This document shows positions 1-6,189 of a stretch of DNA of 7,592 bases, in pieces. The DNA is from an uncultured Bacillota bacterium (lineage in GTDB: Bacteria > Bacillota_I > Bacilli_A > RF39 > UBA660): positions 1 through 7,592 of the forward strand of contig CAJKKJ010000032.1 in the NCBI GenBank assembly GCA_905200435.1. Reading direction: 5' to 3'. How positions within the stretch are numbered: the first letter of the stretch is position 1; each line of letters opens with the position of its first letter. Under the pieces are notes generated by a model, which was given only the letters and a program-made list of their open reading frames with translations, was not told the origin of the DNA and did not search any database. A program made the translations under genes and the position numbers.

Positions 1-10
1 CTTCCGATCT
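1..10. other. Illumina adapter remnant (assembly artefact)
   Basis: The first ten bases, CTTCCGATCT, are identical to the 3' end of the standard Illumina TruSeq adapter; read on the minus strand they are AGATCGGAAG, the start of the read-through adapter. They sit exactly at the sequence end, where untrimmed adapter is expected. They should not be translated as part of the permease gene that runs off this edge. A chance match of ten bases at the very edge is possible but unlikely. Confidence 0.9.
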
Positions 11-1017
11 TTTACAGCATGAGTTATATAATTATATATTATAACACCACTACTTAATGATTTTGGTCCAAAGAATATTAAACCTACTATGTATTGAAGG
101 AAAATTGTTATAAATATCATGAATAATACTGATAGAATAACTGTTATATATTTTGATAGTAGTATTTTTATTCTGCTATATGGACGTACTAACAATAATT
201 TTATTGTTCCTTTATTGAATTCTTCACTTACGATAGAACTTGCTATTAAACAAACTGTTACTACAATAAATAACTCATAATTATTTAATAGACTTAATAA
301 CATTCCTCTTGCTGATAGATCTTTTGGTTCATTGAATTTGTTTTCTATCATATATTTACTTGTATAATATGTTTTTTTCATTTCTTCATAGTATTTTTTT
401 TCATCATATGTCATATTCTTTTTTTGAAGTTCTTTTAAATTATTTAATGATGTAATATAATTTGTTAAGGCTTCATTTAGTTTATCTTTGCCATATGGAA
501 TTCCATATTTTAGTCTTAATTCTAGTTCTTTATAATCATCCATTTCTTCATAATTTGAATATTCTTGTTCTAATGTTTTTATTTCTTCGATTGTATATTC
601 TTCCCATGTACCTTTTAGTTTTTCTTTGAATTGTTCAAATTCTTTATTTGCTTTTTCTAAACTTTTTTTATCATTATCTGTATATTTTATATTGTTTATT
701 ATTGATATATAATTGTATGCTTTTTGCTCTGCTATATAGTATTCCCATGAATTTTTATCATAGTTTTCTAGAAATTCATAGTTTTCTATTTGATTTAGTA
801 TATCGATGTATAGGTACAAATCTGTTTTTATATCTATATTTTTTAAATCTTCTTTTAATGTTTCGATGTAACTATCATGATAATTATTGTTTTCTATATC
901 AACTCTTTTATTTATGAAATTTATAAATATTGTATATATGAATAGTATTATTAGTATTATCCATATTTTTCTTCTTTTGAATACTTTTAGTATTTCATTT
1001 TTTATTAGGTTAATCAA
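11..1017 (-). CDS. ABC-2 type transporter permease, partial (C-terminus missing)
   Basis: This is the membrane subunit of an ABC exporter, partner of the ATPase just upstream. About 335 residues are visible before the frame runs into adapter sequence. It begins MINLIKNEILKVFKRRKIW (cytoplasmic, basic), followed by a first membrane segment at about residues 19-36. Residues about 40-240 form a long polar, Lys/Glu-rich, probably helical extracytoplasmic region. A second membrane segment (about 245-262) leads into a cytoplasmic stretch SEEFNKGTIKLLLVRPYSR (about 263-282), typical of ABC-2 permeases, and a third membrane segment at about 290-316. Further membrane helices are presumably lost. The start is TTG at 1017-1015, chosen because AGGAGG lies 8 bases upstream (1026-1031) and there is no in-frame ATG until deep inside the protein. 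It overlaps the ATPase stop by 8 bases, implying translational coupling. The substrate cannot be told from sequence. Confidence 0.85.
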
Positions 1018-1903
1018 TTATATTACCTCCTGTTCTTTTTAGGAATGCATCTTCTAGTGTTATTGTTTCTTCTCTTACTGTATATATTTTTATATTGTTT
1101 TCTACTAATTTTTTTATTATTGCCGGGATTTCCTTTTTGTTTACATGTATTCTGATATTGTTTTCGTTTATTTTTTCAAATTCAATTTCTTTTATTTTTG
1201 TTATATTATCTACTTCTATGATATATGATTCTTCTATTTTTTTGAAATCTGATAGTTTATTTTCTTCTACTATTTCACCATTTTTTATGATTACTATTTT
1301 ATTACAGAAACTTTCTAGTTCTGATAGATTATGACTTGATATTATTATACCAACATTTTCTTTTTGAGCTAGTTTTTTTAATATATCTCTTAATTCTTTG
1401 ATTCCTTCTGGATCTAAACCATTTGTTGGTTCATCCAGTATTAATAGATTTGGTTTATTTATTAAAGCTGCTGCTATACCTAATCTTTGTCTCATTCCAA
1501 GTGAATATTTTGATACTTTATCATTTATTCGTGTATTTAATTTTACTAATTTTACAACTTCATTTATTCTTTCTTTGGATACGTTTTTGTATAGGTTTTG
1601 TATTAGTTTTAGGTTTTCATAACCTGTTAAATACATATATAAATCAGGATTTTCTACTATTGCCCCTACTTTTTCTATTGCTTTTTCATATTCTTTTTTT
1701 ATGTTGTAGTTGTTTATATATACATTTCCACTATCTATACTTTGTAATCCTAGTATCATTTTTATTGTTGTTGTTTTTCCTGCTCCATTTGGTCCAATAA
1801 AACCTAGAATATCTCCTTCATTTACTTCTAATGATACATTTTTTAGTATTTGTTTTTTTCCAAACTTCTTGTTTAGATTTTCACATTTTAATATTGTATT
1901 CAT
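1010..1903 (-). CDS. ABC transporter ATP-binding protein (BcrA/COG1131-type exporter ATPase)
   Basis: This 297-residue ATPase powers the ABC-2 permease encoded directly downstream. The nucleotide-binding domain occupies roughly residues 1-215: Walker A GPNGAGKTT (37-45), signature SLGMR (134-138), Walker B LLILDEP (153-159) and switch histidine H191 in SSHNLSE. The usual Q-loop glutamine is replaced by glutamate in GAIVENP (E84), and the signature is SLGMR rather than LSGGQ; both are normal in the BcrA-like group associated with bacitracin and lantibiotic resistance exporters. Residues about 216-297 form a C-terminal accessory domain, ending in a TLEDAFLKRTGG segment common in this group. The ATG has AGGAGG close upstream (1908-1913, 4-base spacer). 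Antimicrobial export or resistance is a family-level possibility, not shown by the sequence. No adjacent regulator or two-component system is visible. Confidence 0.95.
   Translation of the reverse strand: MNTILKCENLNKKFGKKQILKNVSLEVNEGDILGFIGPNGAGKTTTIKMILGLQSIDSGNVYINNYNIKKEYEKAIEKVGAIVENPDLYMYLTGYENLKLIQNLYKNVSKERINEVVKLVKLNTRINDKVSKYSLGMRQRLGIAAALINKPNLLILDEPTNGLDPEGIKELRDILKKLAQKENVGIIISSHNLSELESFCNKIVIIKNGEIVEENKLSDFKKIEESYIIEVDNITKIKEIEFEKINENNIRIHVNKKEIPAIIKKLVENNIKIYTVREETITLEDAFLKRTGGNIID
1026..1031 (-). promoter_or_regulatory. Ribosome binding site that decides the TTG start of the permease
   Basis: On the minus strand AGGAGG lies inside the last codons of the ATPase gene, 8 bases before TTG at 1017-1015. 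It supports the non-ATG start and coupled translation of the two ABC subunits. Confidence 0.75.
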
Positions 1904-1963
1904 TCTTCCTCCTATTGCATTATTATTTTATCATATTATTTTTTAAAAGGAAAGGTTTGCTAT

Positions 1964-1969
1964 ATTATA
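1964..1969 (-). promoter_or_regulatory. Candidate -10 box for the ABC transporter operon
   Basis: The minus strand carries a perfect TATAAT about 60 bases before the ATPase start. No convincing -35 box is seen: TTCAAA lies 15 bases upstream and GATTCA 17 bases upstream, both weak. The candidate directly abuts the inverted repeat at 1969-1998, so that repeat would cover the -35 region. In DNA this AT-rich a TATAAT can arise by chance, so the call is tentative. Confidence 0.4.
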
Positions 1970-1998
1970 AAAGGAATTCATTTATTTGAATCCCTTTT
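1969..1998 (-). terminator. Imperfect inverted repeat: weak terminator of the decayed gene, or operator of the ABC operon
   Basis: Two 12-base arms, AAAAGGAATTCA and TGAATCCCTTTT on the plus strand, flank a 6-base loop and pair with one mismatch (a possible G-U). On the minus strand the hairpin begins 9 bases after the stop of the decayed gene at 2007-2259 and ends in TTTT before ATAAT, which fits a weak intrinsic terminator. It also lies just upstream of the candidate -10 for the ABC operon, where a dimeric repressor could bind. The sequence does not decide between these roles. Confidence 0.45.
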
Positions 1999-2006
1999 AA
2001 TTTTAT

Positions 2007-2259
2007 TTAATAATTAGGTATTACAATAGCTTTTAGACCGTAAGCATAGTTACTATTACTGGTATAACTTGCAAATACTATTTTGATATAATTGCTATCT
2101 AATTCTTTCGCTTGATAAACTTAAGTAATTTCATTTGCTGTGAAACCTTAGTCATATGTATAAGTAATCATTATTGTAATAAGCAATACTACCTACCAAT
2201 AAACTTGTTATACCTATTATAAGCAACAAAACTATAATTATTTTTCTACCCAACTTCAT
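2007..2259 (-). pseudogene. Decayed small membrane-anchored protein gene
   Basis: The minus strand starts with ATG at 2259-2257 behind a GGAG-type ribosome site and encodes MKLGRKIIIVLLLIIGITSL followed by LVGSIAYYNND, a basic N-terminus plus one membrane segment typical of an anchor or signal peptide. That frame stops at TGA (2154-2152) after 35 codons. One frame over, coding-like sequence continues to a TAA at 2009-2007, reading GFTANEIT, then VYQAKELDSNYIKIVFASY, and ending GLKAIVIPNY. It is interrupted by TAA at 2150-2148 and 2123-2121, both where a CAA (Gln) codon would restore the frame. The total of 253 bases is one more than a multiple of three, consistent with a frameshift near 2150-2185. 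The family is not recognised. An intact 35-residue peptide could still be made, but decay of a roughly 80-residue exported protein is the simpler reading. Confidence 0.5.
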
Positions 2260-2392
2260 ATTCTATACTCTCCACTTATACATAAAACTATCAGAAAAAA
2301 GGACTAGTACCTATATACTTCAAAGGTTATTCAAGAGCCTTCCATCTACTATACACATTAGTATCAATTTTACACTCAAAAAACAATCTTTT

Positions 2393-2423
2393 TTCACACT
2401 AACCTAACAAACTATGTTATAAT
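2393..2423 (+). promoter_or_regulatory. Extended -10 promoter for the CapA-SGNH gene
   Basis: A perfect TATAAT at 2418-2423 is preceded by TG one base upstream (2415-2416), giving the extended -10 TGTTATAAT. A TTCACA at 2393-2398 matches TTGACA in five of six positions, but with a long 19-base spacer; the extended -10 would compensate. Transcription would begin near 2430, leaving a very short leader with AGGAGG at 2435-2440, four bases before the ATG. There is no room for a riboswitch. Confidence 0.7.
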
Positions 2424-2444
2424 TTTAATGTCGTAGGAGGTACC

Positions 2445-4301
2445 ATGAAAATATTCACAAGAAAAAATATAGCATACTTTAATATATTTATATCCGTAAT
2501 GATATTATTTTTGTTGCTATTTACAAGTATAAATATTAAAAAAATTAAAAGAATAGATTATCCAAACAATGATATAAATGATAGCACTCAAAAAGATGAA
2601 ATGATATCAATATCATTTGTTGGAGATCTAATATTACTTGAAAATCAAGTAAAAGCTGGTTATAATGGTTCAAACTATAACTATAATAAAATGTTTGGAT
2701 ATGCAAATAAATACTTTGAAAAAAGTGACTATACAATTGGTGTTTTAGAAGGTCCGGTTGCAAATAGTACTTATTCAATTGGAAACTTTAATGATGGAAA
2801 AAATATATATTTAAATTATCCAAAAGAATTCATTGATAGTATAAAAGGAAGTGGTATAGATTTAGTAACTATTTCAAACAATCATATACTAGATAAAGGA
2901 ATTAATGGTGTAAAAGAAACAGCTGAAAATTTAAATGAAAGAAATTTAGATTATGTTGGATATAAAGAAAGATATAAAATAGTAAACATCAAAAATTTAA
3001 AAGTTGGAATACTTGCCTATACTTATGGAACAAATTATTATTCAGAAGAAAAACTATATAAATTAAATATAACAAATATGATAGTACCAGAAACTAGTCC
3101 ATTATTTGAAGAGGTTAAAAAAAGCGTTATAAATGATTTTAATGAATTAAAAAATCAAAATGTTGACCTAATAATTGTTTTACCGCATATGGGAACGCAA
3201 TTTGCTTTAAAACAAAATAATATGCAAAATACATGGAATAAAATATTTGAAGAAAATGGTGCCTCAATTATATTAGGGGATCATTCACACTCTGTTCAAC
3301 CACTTGAATATATAAATGATTGTTTTGTTGTAAATTCACCAGGGAATTTTGCAAATCAATATACTGATAATAATGGTGATGCTACAAGTATTGTAAATAT
3401 TTATATAGATACTAAAACCAAAAAAGTAATAAATGCTTCAATAATACCTATGTTTACTAAGGGTGATAAAAATGGTTTTTACTACTCTATTCCAATTTAT
3501 GATATTTTAGATAAGATCGATATATATAATAGTATGAGTAATAATGAACTTAAAAGAATTAATGAAATACAAAAACTAATTACGAAAATTATGTTAGGAG
3601 AAGAAATAACAACTGATAATATAGAAAAAGAATATTATTATACTAAAGATGGATATATAAAATCTGAAATGGAAAAATTAAATATAGATTCTTCACTTAA
3701 AAAGAAAAAATTATACCAAGAATTGCAATATTCAAAAAGTGTTTGCTTTATAGGAGATAGTATAACAGAAGGAACAACTAATGGACATCACGGATGGTAT
3801 GAGCCATTAATACAAAATTTTGATGTAGAAGTAAAGAAAGCTGCTTATGGGTCATATACAACAAAATTATTACTAAAAAACAAACAAAAAGAATTAAAAG
3901 AATGTTCTAGTAATTTAAATATTATTGCAATTGGTACAAATGATATTAGATATAGAAATGAAAATTCAGCAATGACAAGTAATGAATATATTCAAAATAT
4001 CAAAAAAATAATTGAAACATTGGATAACAAAAGAATAGTCCTTATCGCTCCATTCTACTCTATGAATTATGATAAAGTAACAAAGTTATCATTAGAAGAA
4101 AAAAACAAATTATTTAAAGAATATTCTGATGAATTAGAGAAGTTTGCAAATGAGAATAATTATTTATTCATAAATCCAAATAATATTCTAGAAAAAGAAT
4201 TAAATAATTCAAATACAAGTTTTTATTTAAAGGACTATATTCATCCTAACCATAAAGGATTATATTTATATAGTGAAGCTGTTTTAAAAGCAAGTAAATA
4301 A
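2445..4301 (+). CDS. Membrane-anchored CapA (PGA_cap) domain fused to SGNH hydrolase domain
   Basis: This 618-residue protein has a basic N-terminus and one membrane segment (about 9-29), so both enzymatic domains should lie outside the membrane. Residues about 53-350 match the CapA/PGA_cap fold, a metallophosphoesterase-like family that includes the poly-gamma-glutamate capsule protein CapA/PgsA. Visible motifs are FVGDLIL (58-64), LEGPV (101-105), SNNHILDKG (144-152), LPHMG (246-250), GDHSHSVQP (278-286) and NSPGNF (297-302). The usual HWG.E motif reads HMGTQ, so its glutamate is glutamine (Q252). A charged linker of about 80 residues leads to an SGNH/GDSL hydrolase domain (about 430-618) with block I GDSI (S439), block II G469, block III GTND (N499) and block V DYIH (D597, H600), a complete catalytic set. 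A role in making or deacylating a surface polymer is inferred. No cap/pgs genes lie nearby, and it has its own promoter and terminator. Confidence 0.9.
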   Translation: MKIFTRKNIAYFNIFISVMILFLLLFTSINIKKIKRIDYPNNDINDSTQKDEMISISFVGDLILLENQVKAGYNGSNYNYNKMFGYANKYFEKSDYTIGVLEGPVANSTYSIGNFNDGKNIYLNYPKEFIDSIKGSGIDLVTISNNHILDKGINGVKETAENLNERNLDYVGYKERYKIVNIKNLKVGILAYTYGTNYYSEEKLYKLNITNMIVPETSPLFEEVKKSVINDFNELKNQNVDLIIVLPHMGTQFALKQNNMQNTWNKIFEENGASIILGDHSHSVQPLEYINDCFVVNSPGNFANQYTDNNGDATSIVNIYIDTKTKKVINASIIPMFTKGDKNGFYYSIPIYDILDKIDIYNSMSNNELKRINEIQKLITKIMLGEEITTDNIEKEYYYTKDGYIKSEMEKLNIDSSLKKKKLYQELQYSKSVCFIGDSITEGTTNGHHGWYEPLIQNFDVEVKKAAYGSYTTKLLLKNKQKELKECSSNLNIIAIGTNDIRYRNENSAMTSNEYIQNIKKIIETLDNKRIVLIAPFYSMNYDKVTKLSLEEKNKLFKEYSDELEKFANENNYLFINPNNILEKELNNSNTSFYLKDYIHPNHKGLYLYSEAVLKASK

Positions 4302-4325
4302 GCATTCTACCAAGAATGTTTTTTT
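4302..4325 (+). terminator. Intrinsic terminator after the CapA-SGNH gene
   Basis: Directly after the stop codon, GCATTCT (4302-4308) pairs with AGAATGT (4313-4319) around a 4-base loop, with one G-U pair, followed by seven T (4319-4325). It sits between two convergent genes. Read on the minus strand the same hairpin is followed by TTATTT, so it may also weakly terminate the acyltransferase operon. Confidence 0.8.
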
Positions 4326-4336
4326 GCTTAAAAAAA

Positions 4337-4933
4337 CTACTTTTCAGTAGCTTTTAAATTTTCTTCTTTTAAATTTTTAATAACATTAAATAGTTTTTCG
4401 TTTGCCTCTTCTAATGTCATATCAGTAACCTTAAATGGTTCACCAAACCTAACCATTAAGTTGCCACCTTTTTCATATTTACCTGTTACAGCAAAAGGTA
4501 CGATTGTTGCATCAGCTTTTTGAGCCATTGAAACAGCACCATATTTAAATGGCAATAAGAATGCATCAGTTTTATTTCTTGTTCCTTCTGGAAAAATTCC
4601 AATCGCTCCACCTTTTTTTAAGATGCTAATTGCTTTTTCTTTTGCTTTTTTAGCTTCTTCATGATTTTCTCTATCAACACTAATGCAACCTACCATTTTG
4701 AAAAACCATCTTGTTTTAAAACTATCAAAATATTCCTTTTTCGCCATATAATGTACTACTCTTGGAATTTCGAATAATGGTCCACATTGATCTAAAACAT
4801 GCATATGGTTACCACATAAAATCATTGGGCCTTCTTTAGGAACAACCTCAGCATTAATTACTGTCGGATCACATTTTTTATAAAATATAGGTTTTAATAT
4901 TTTTTTTGCAACCTTATAACAAAAATCACTCAT
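4337..4933 (-). CDS. plsC: 1-acyl-sn-glycerol-3-phosphate acyltransferase family protein (second of tandem pair)
   Basis: PlsC-type enzymes add an acyl chain to lysophosphatidic acid, giving phosphatidic acid for membrane phospholipids. The 198 residues show the acyltransferase blocks in order: HX4D as GNHMHVLD (H43, D48), a block II-like GCISVDREN (82-90), FPEGTRN (114-120) and IVPFAVTG (144-151). It is short for the family (commonly about 240 residues) and lacks a strong N-terminal membrane helix, so it is probably a peripheral membrane protein. The ATG overlaps the stop of the preceding acyltransferase by 8 bases (ATGAGTGA) and has a GGGAG ribosome site inside that gene, which implies coupled expression. 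It shares many stretches with that neighbour, for example FKYGAV and KWFFK/RWFFK. Block II has Ser where the neighbour and most of the family have Pro. The acyl acceptor could differ from that of the first copy. Confidence 0.9.
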   Translation of the reverse strand: MSDFCYKVAKKILKPIFYKKCDPTVINAEVVPKEGPMILCGNHMHVLDQCGPLFEIPRVVHYMAKKEYFDSFKTRWFFKMVGCISVDRENHEEAKKAKEKAISILKKGGAIGIFPEGTRNKTDAFLLPFKYGAVSMAQKADATIVPFAVTGKYEKGGNLMVRFGEPFKVTDMTLEEANEKLFNVIKNLKEENLKATEK

Positions 4934-5501
4934 CTTTTTCTCCCTTAATTAAATCAATTACTTTATTCATTAAAATTTTATTTTCTTGTTCCAAATCAGT
5001 ACCGATCTTATAAGCTTCACCAAATGTAATTTTTAGTCTTCCAAAAAACTTATATTCTCCAGTAATGCTAAATGGAACAATATATGCATTTGTTTCACTG
5101 GCCATTTTGACTGCACCATATTTAAATGGCATAATTATATCATTTGTTTTATTGGTGGTACCTTCTGGAAATATGCCAATAACTTTGTTTTCATTTAAAT
5201 TTTTAATTGCTTCTTGTAAAGCTTGTGGATTCTTATTTTTTCTGTCAACAGGGATTATACCCATTCCTTTAAAAAACCACTTCATTTTAGTATCTAATAA
5301 TTCTTTTTTTGCAAGAAAATGTACAACTCTATTTGTTGAACATACAAGAGAAGCACAATCAAAGTTAGACTTATGGTTCCCTGCTAGAACAACTGGTACA
5401 TTTTTAGGAATATTTTTTTTATTTATATATTTTGGTCTAAACAATAAATAGAATATTGGTGTCCCAAATATTTTTACTATCCAATATAGAATTAAACTCA
5501 T
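4926..5501 (-). CDS. plsC: 1-acyl-sn-glycerol-3-phosphate acyltransferase family protein (first of tandem pair)
   Basis: A second PlsC-type acyltransferase of 191 residues. It has an N-terminal hydrophobic stretch (about 3-21) that could sit in the membrane, then GNHKSNFD (HX4D, H43 and D48), GMGIIPVDRKN (79-89, block II), FPEGTTN (111-117, block III) and IVPFSITG (141-148, block IV). All blocks look intact, so it should be active; block II matches the family consensus better than in its downstream paralogue. The gene starts 4 bases after trhA ends, with AAGGTGA overlapping the trhA stop as ribosome site, and its own TGA stop overlaps the next gene. In Gram-positive bacteria with PlsX/PlsY, a PlsC completes phosphatidic acid synthesis; which of the two copies does this cannot be told. 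Confidence 0.9.
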   Translation of the reverse strand: MSLILYWIVKIFGTPIFYLLFRPKYINKKNIPKNVPVVLAGNHKSNFDCASLVCSTNRVVHFLAKKELLDTKMKWFFKGMGIIPVDRKNKNPQALQEAIKNLNENKVIGIFPEGTTNKTNDIIMPFKYGAVKMASETNAYIVPFSITGEYKFFGRLKITFGEAYKIGTDLEQENKILMNKVIDLIKGEKDE

Positions 5502-5505
5502 ATTA

Positions 5506-6150
5506 TCACCTTATTACATATAGAAATATACTGAAGAAATGAAATATACTGCCTGCTAAAACAAAAAAATGAAATAAGCTATGCATATATTTAACTTTCT
5601 TCCCAATCTTATAAAACAAAGCCCCAATTGTATACATAATACCACCAAGGATTAAATATAAAGTTCCCATATAGCCTAAAGATATTCTTATATCATTGAA
5701 TGCAAATAAAACTATCCATCCCATTAAAATATACGAAATTAAAGAAATGTTTTTAAATTTTTCTAAATTGATTGAATTTAAGGTAATTCCTAAAATCGAA
5801 AGGAATAATAAGATTCCCCATAGAATCCACCCTTTGCTACCACCTAATGTTACTAATAAATATGGCATATATGTACCAAAAATAAGTAGATATATTGAAT
5901 CATGATCTAATACTCTGAAAACCTTTTTGGCTTTAATATTAGGCGAAAAGCTATGATATAAGCATGATATAGTATATAGAATTATAAGAGATGCTCCATA
6001 TATAGCTGAACTAACAATTGCGACTGGTTTATTCGAAAAAACTACTGATAGTACTAAAGCCGCTATTCCAAGCAAGGCCCCAATGCCATGTGAAATAGAG
6101 CTAATTAATTCTTCTGCTAAACTATATTTTGGTATATCAATTTTATTCAT
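5506..6150 (-). CDS. trhA: Hemolysin III / TrhA family membrane protein (PAQR superfamily)
   Basis: This 214-residue integral membrane protein with about seven hydrophobic helices belongs to the hemolysin III (YqfA/TrhA) branch of the progestin and adipoQ receptor superfamily. Conserved marks are E14 and SHG (20-22) near the first helix, SCLYHS (62-67, H66), LDHDSIY (81-87), and the C-terminal HX3H of MHSLFHFF (H190, H194). H66, D82 and the last histidines are the likely metal-binding set, by analogy with PAQR proteins. Bacterial members are linked to membrane energetics and fluidity homeostasis; the historic name 'hemolysin' does not prove haemolysis. The start is supported by AGGAGG four bases upstream (6155-6160). 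It heads a tight cluster with the two acyltransferases, which fits a lipid or membrane theme. The gene ends in TGA, showing that TGA is a stop in this organism. Confidence 0.93.
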   Translation of the reverse strand: MNKIDIPKYSLAEELISSISHGIGALLGIAALVLSVVFSNKPVAIVSSAIYGASLIILYTISCLYHSFSPNIKAKKVFRVLDHDSIYLLIFGTYMPYLLVTLGGSKGWILWGILLFLSILGITLNSINLEKFKNISLISYILMGWIVLFAFNDIRISLGYMGTLYLILGGIMYTIGALFYKIGKKVKYMHSLFHFFVLAGSIFHFFSIFLYVIR

Positions 6151-6169
6151 ATTGCCTCCTAAACTAATG

Positions 6170-6189
6170 AAAGACTCATCAGAGTCTTT
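6170..6189 (-). terminator. Perfect 8-bp hairpin over the stop codon of the surface-protein gene
   Basis: AAAGACTC and GAGTCTTT form a perfect 8-base stem around a 4-base loop. On the minus strand it overlaps the TAA stop of the upstream gene and is followed by TTTCATTAG, a poor T-tract. It could be a leaky terminator or attenuator between the surface-protein gene and trhA, which begins 20 bases further on. No clear separate trhA promoter is seen, so read-through may feed the trhA-plsC-plsC cluster. Confidence 0.6.

Noticed and set aside
648..917. Open frame on the plus strand encoding a Leu/Phe/Tyr-rich 89-residue peptide
   Set aside because: It lies opposite the permease coding sequence, has no recognisable family and a composition expected from the complement of AT-rich coding DNA.
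1095..1946. Several plus-strand open frames opposite the ABC ATPase
   Set aside because: The minus strand carries an unmistakable ATPase with all motifs; the plus-strand products are hydrophobic antisense shadows.
2121..2150. Recoding of TAA as glutamine to explain the two internal stops in the small gene
   Set aside because: TAA ends other genes here (for example the CapA-SGNH gene, the ATPase and tuf), and the same gene also needs a frameshift, so ordinary decay is simpler.
2260..2392. Possible riboswitch, small RNA or leader peptide in the gap before the CapA-SGNH gene
   Set aside because: The promoter of that gene lies downstream of this stretch, no stable stem-loop or conserved element was seen, and the short frames lack ribosome sites.
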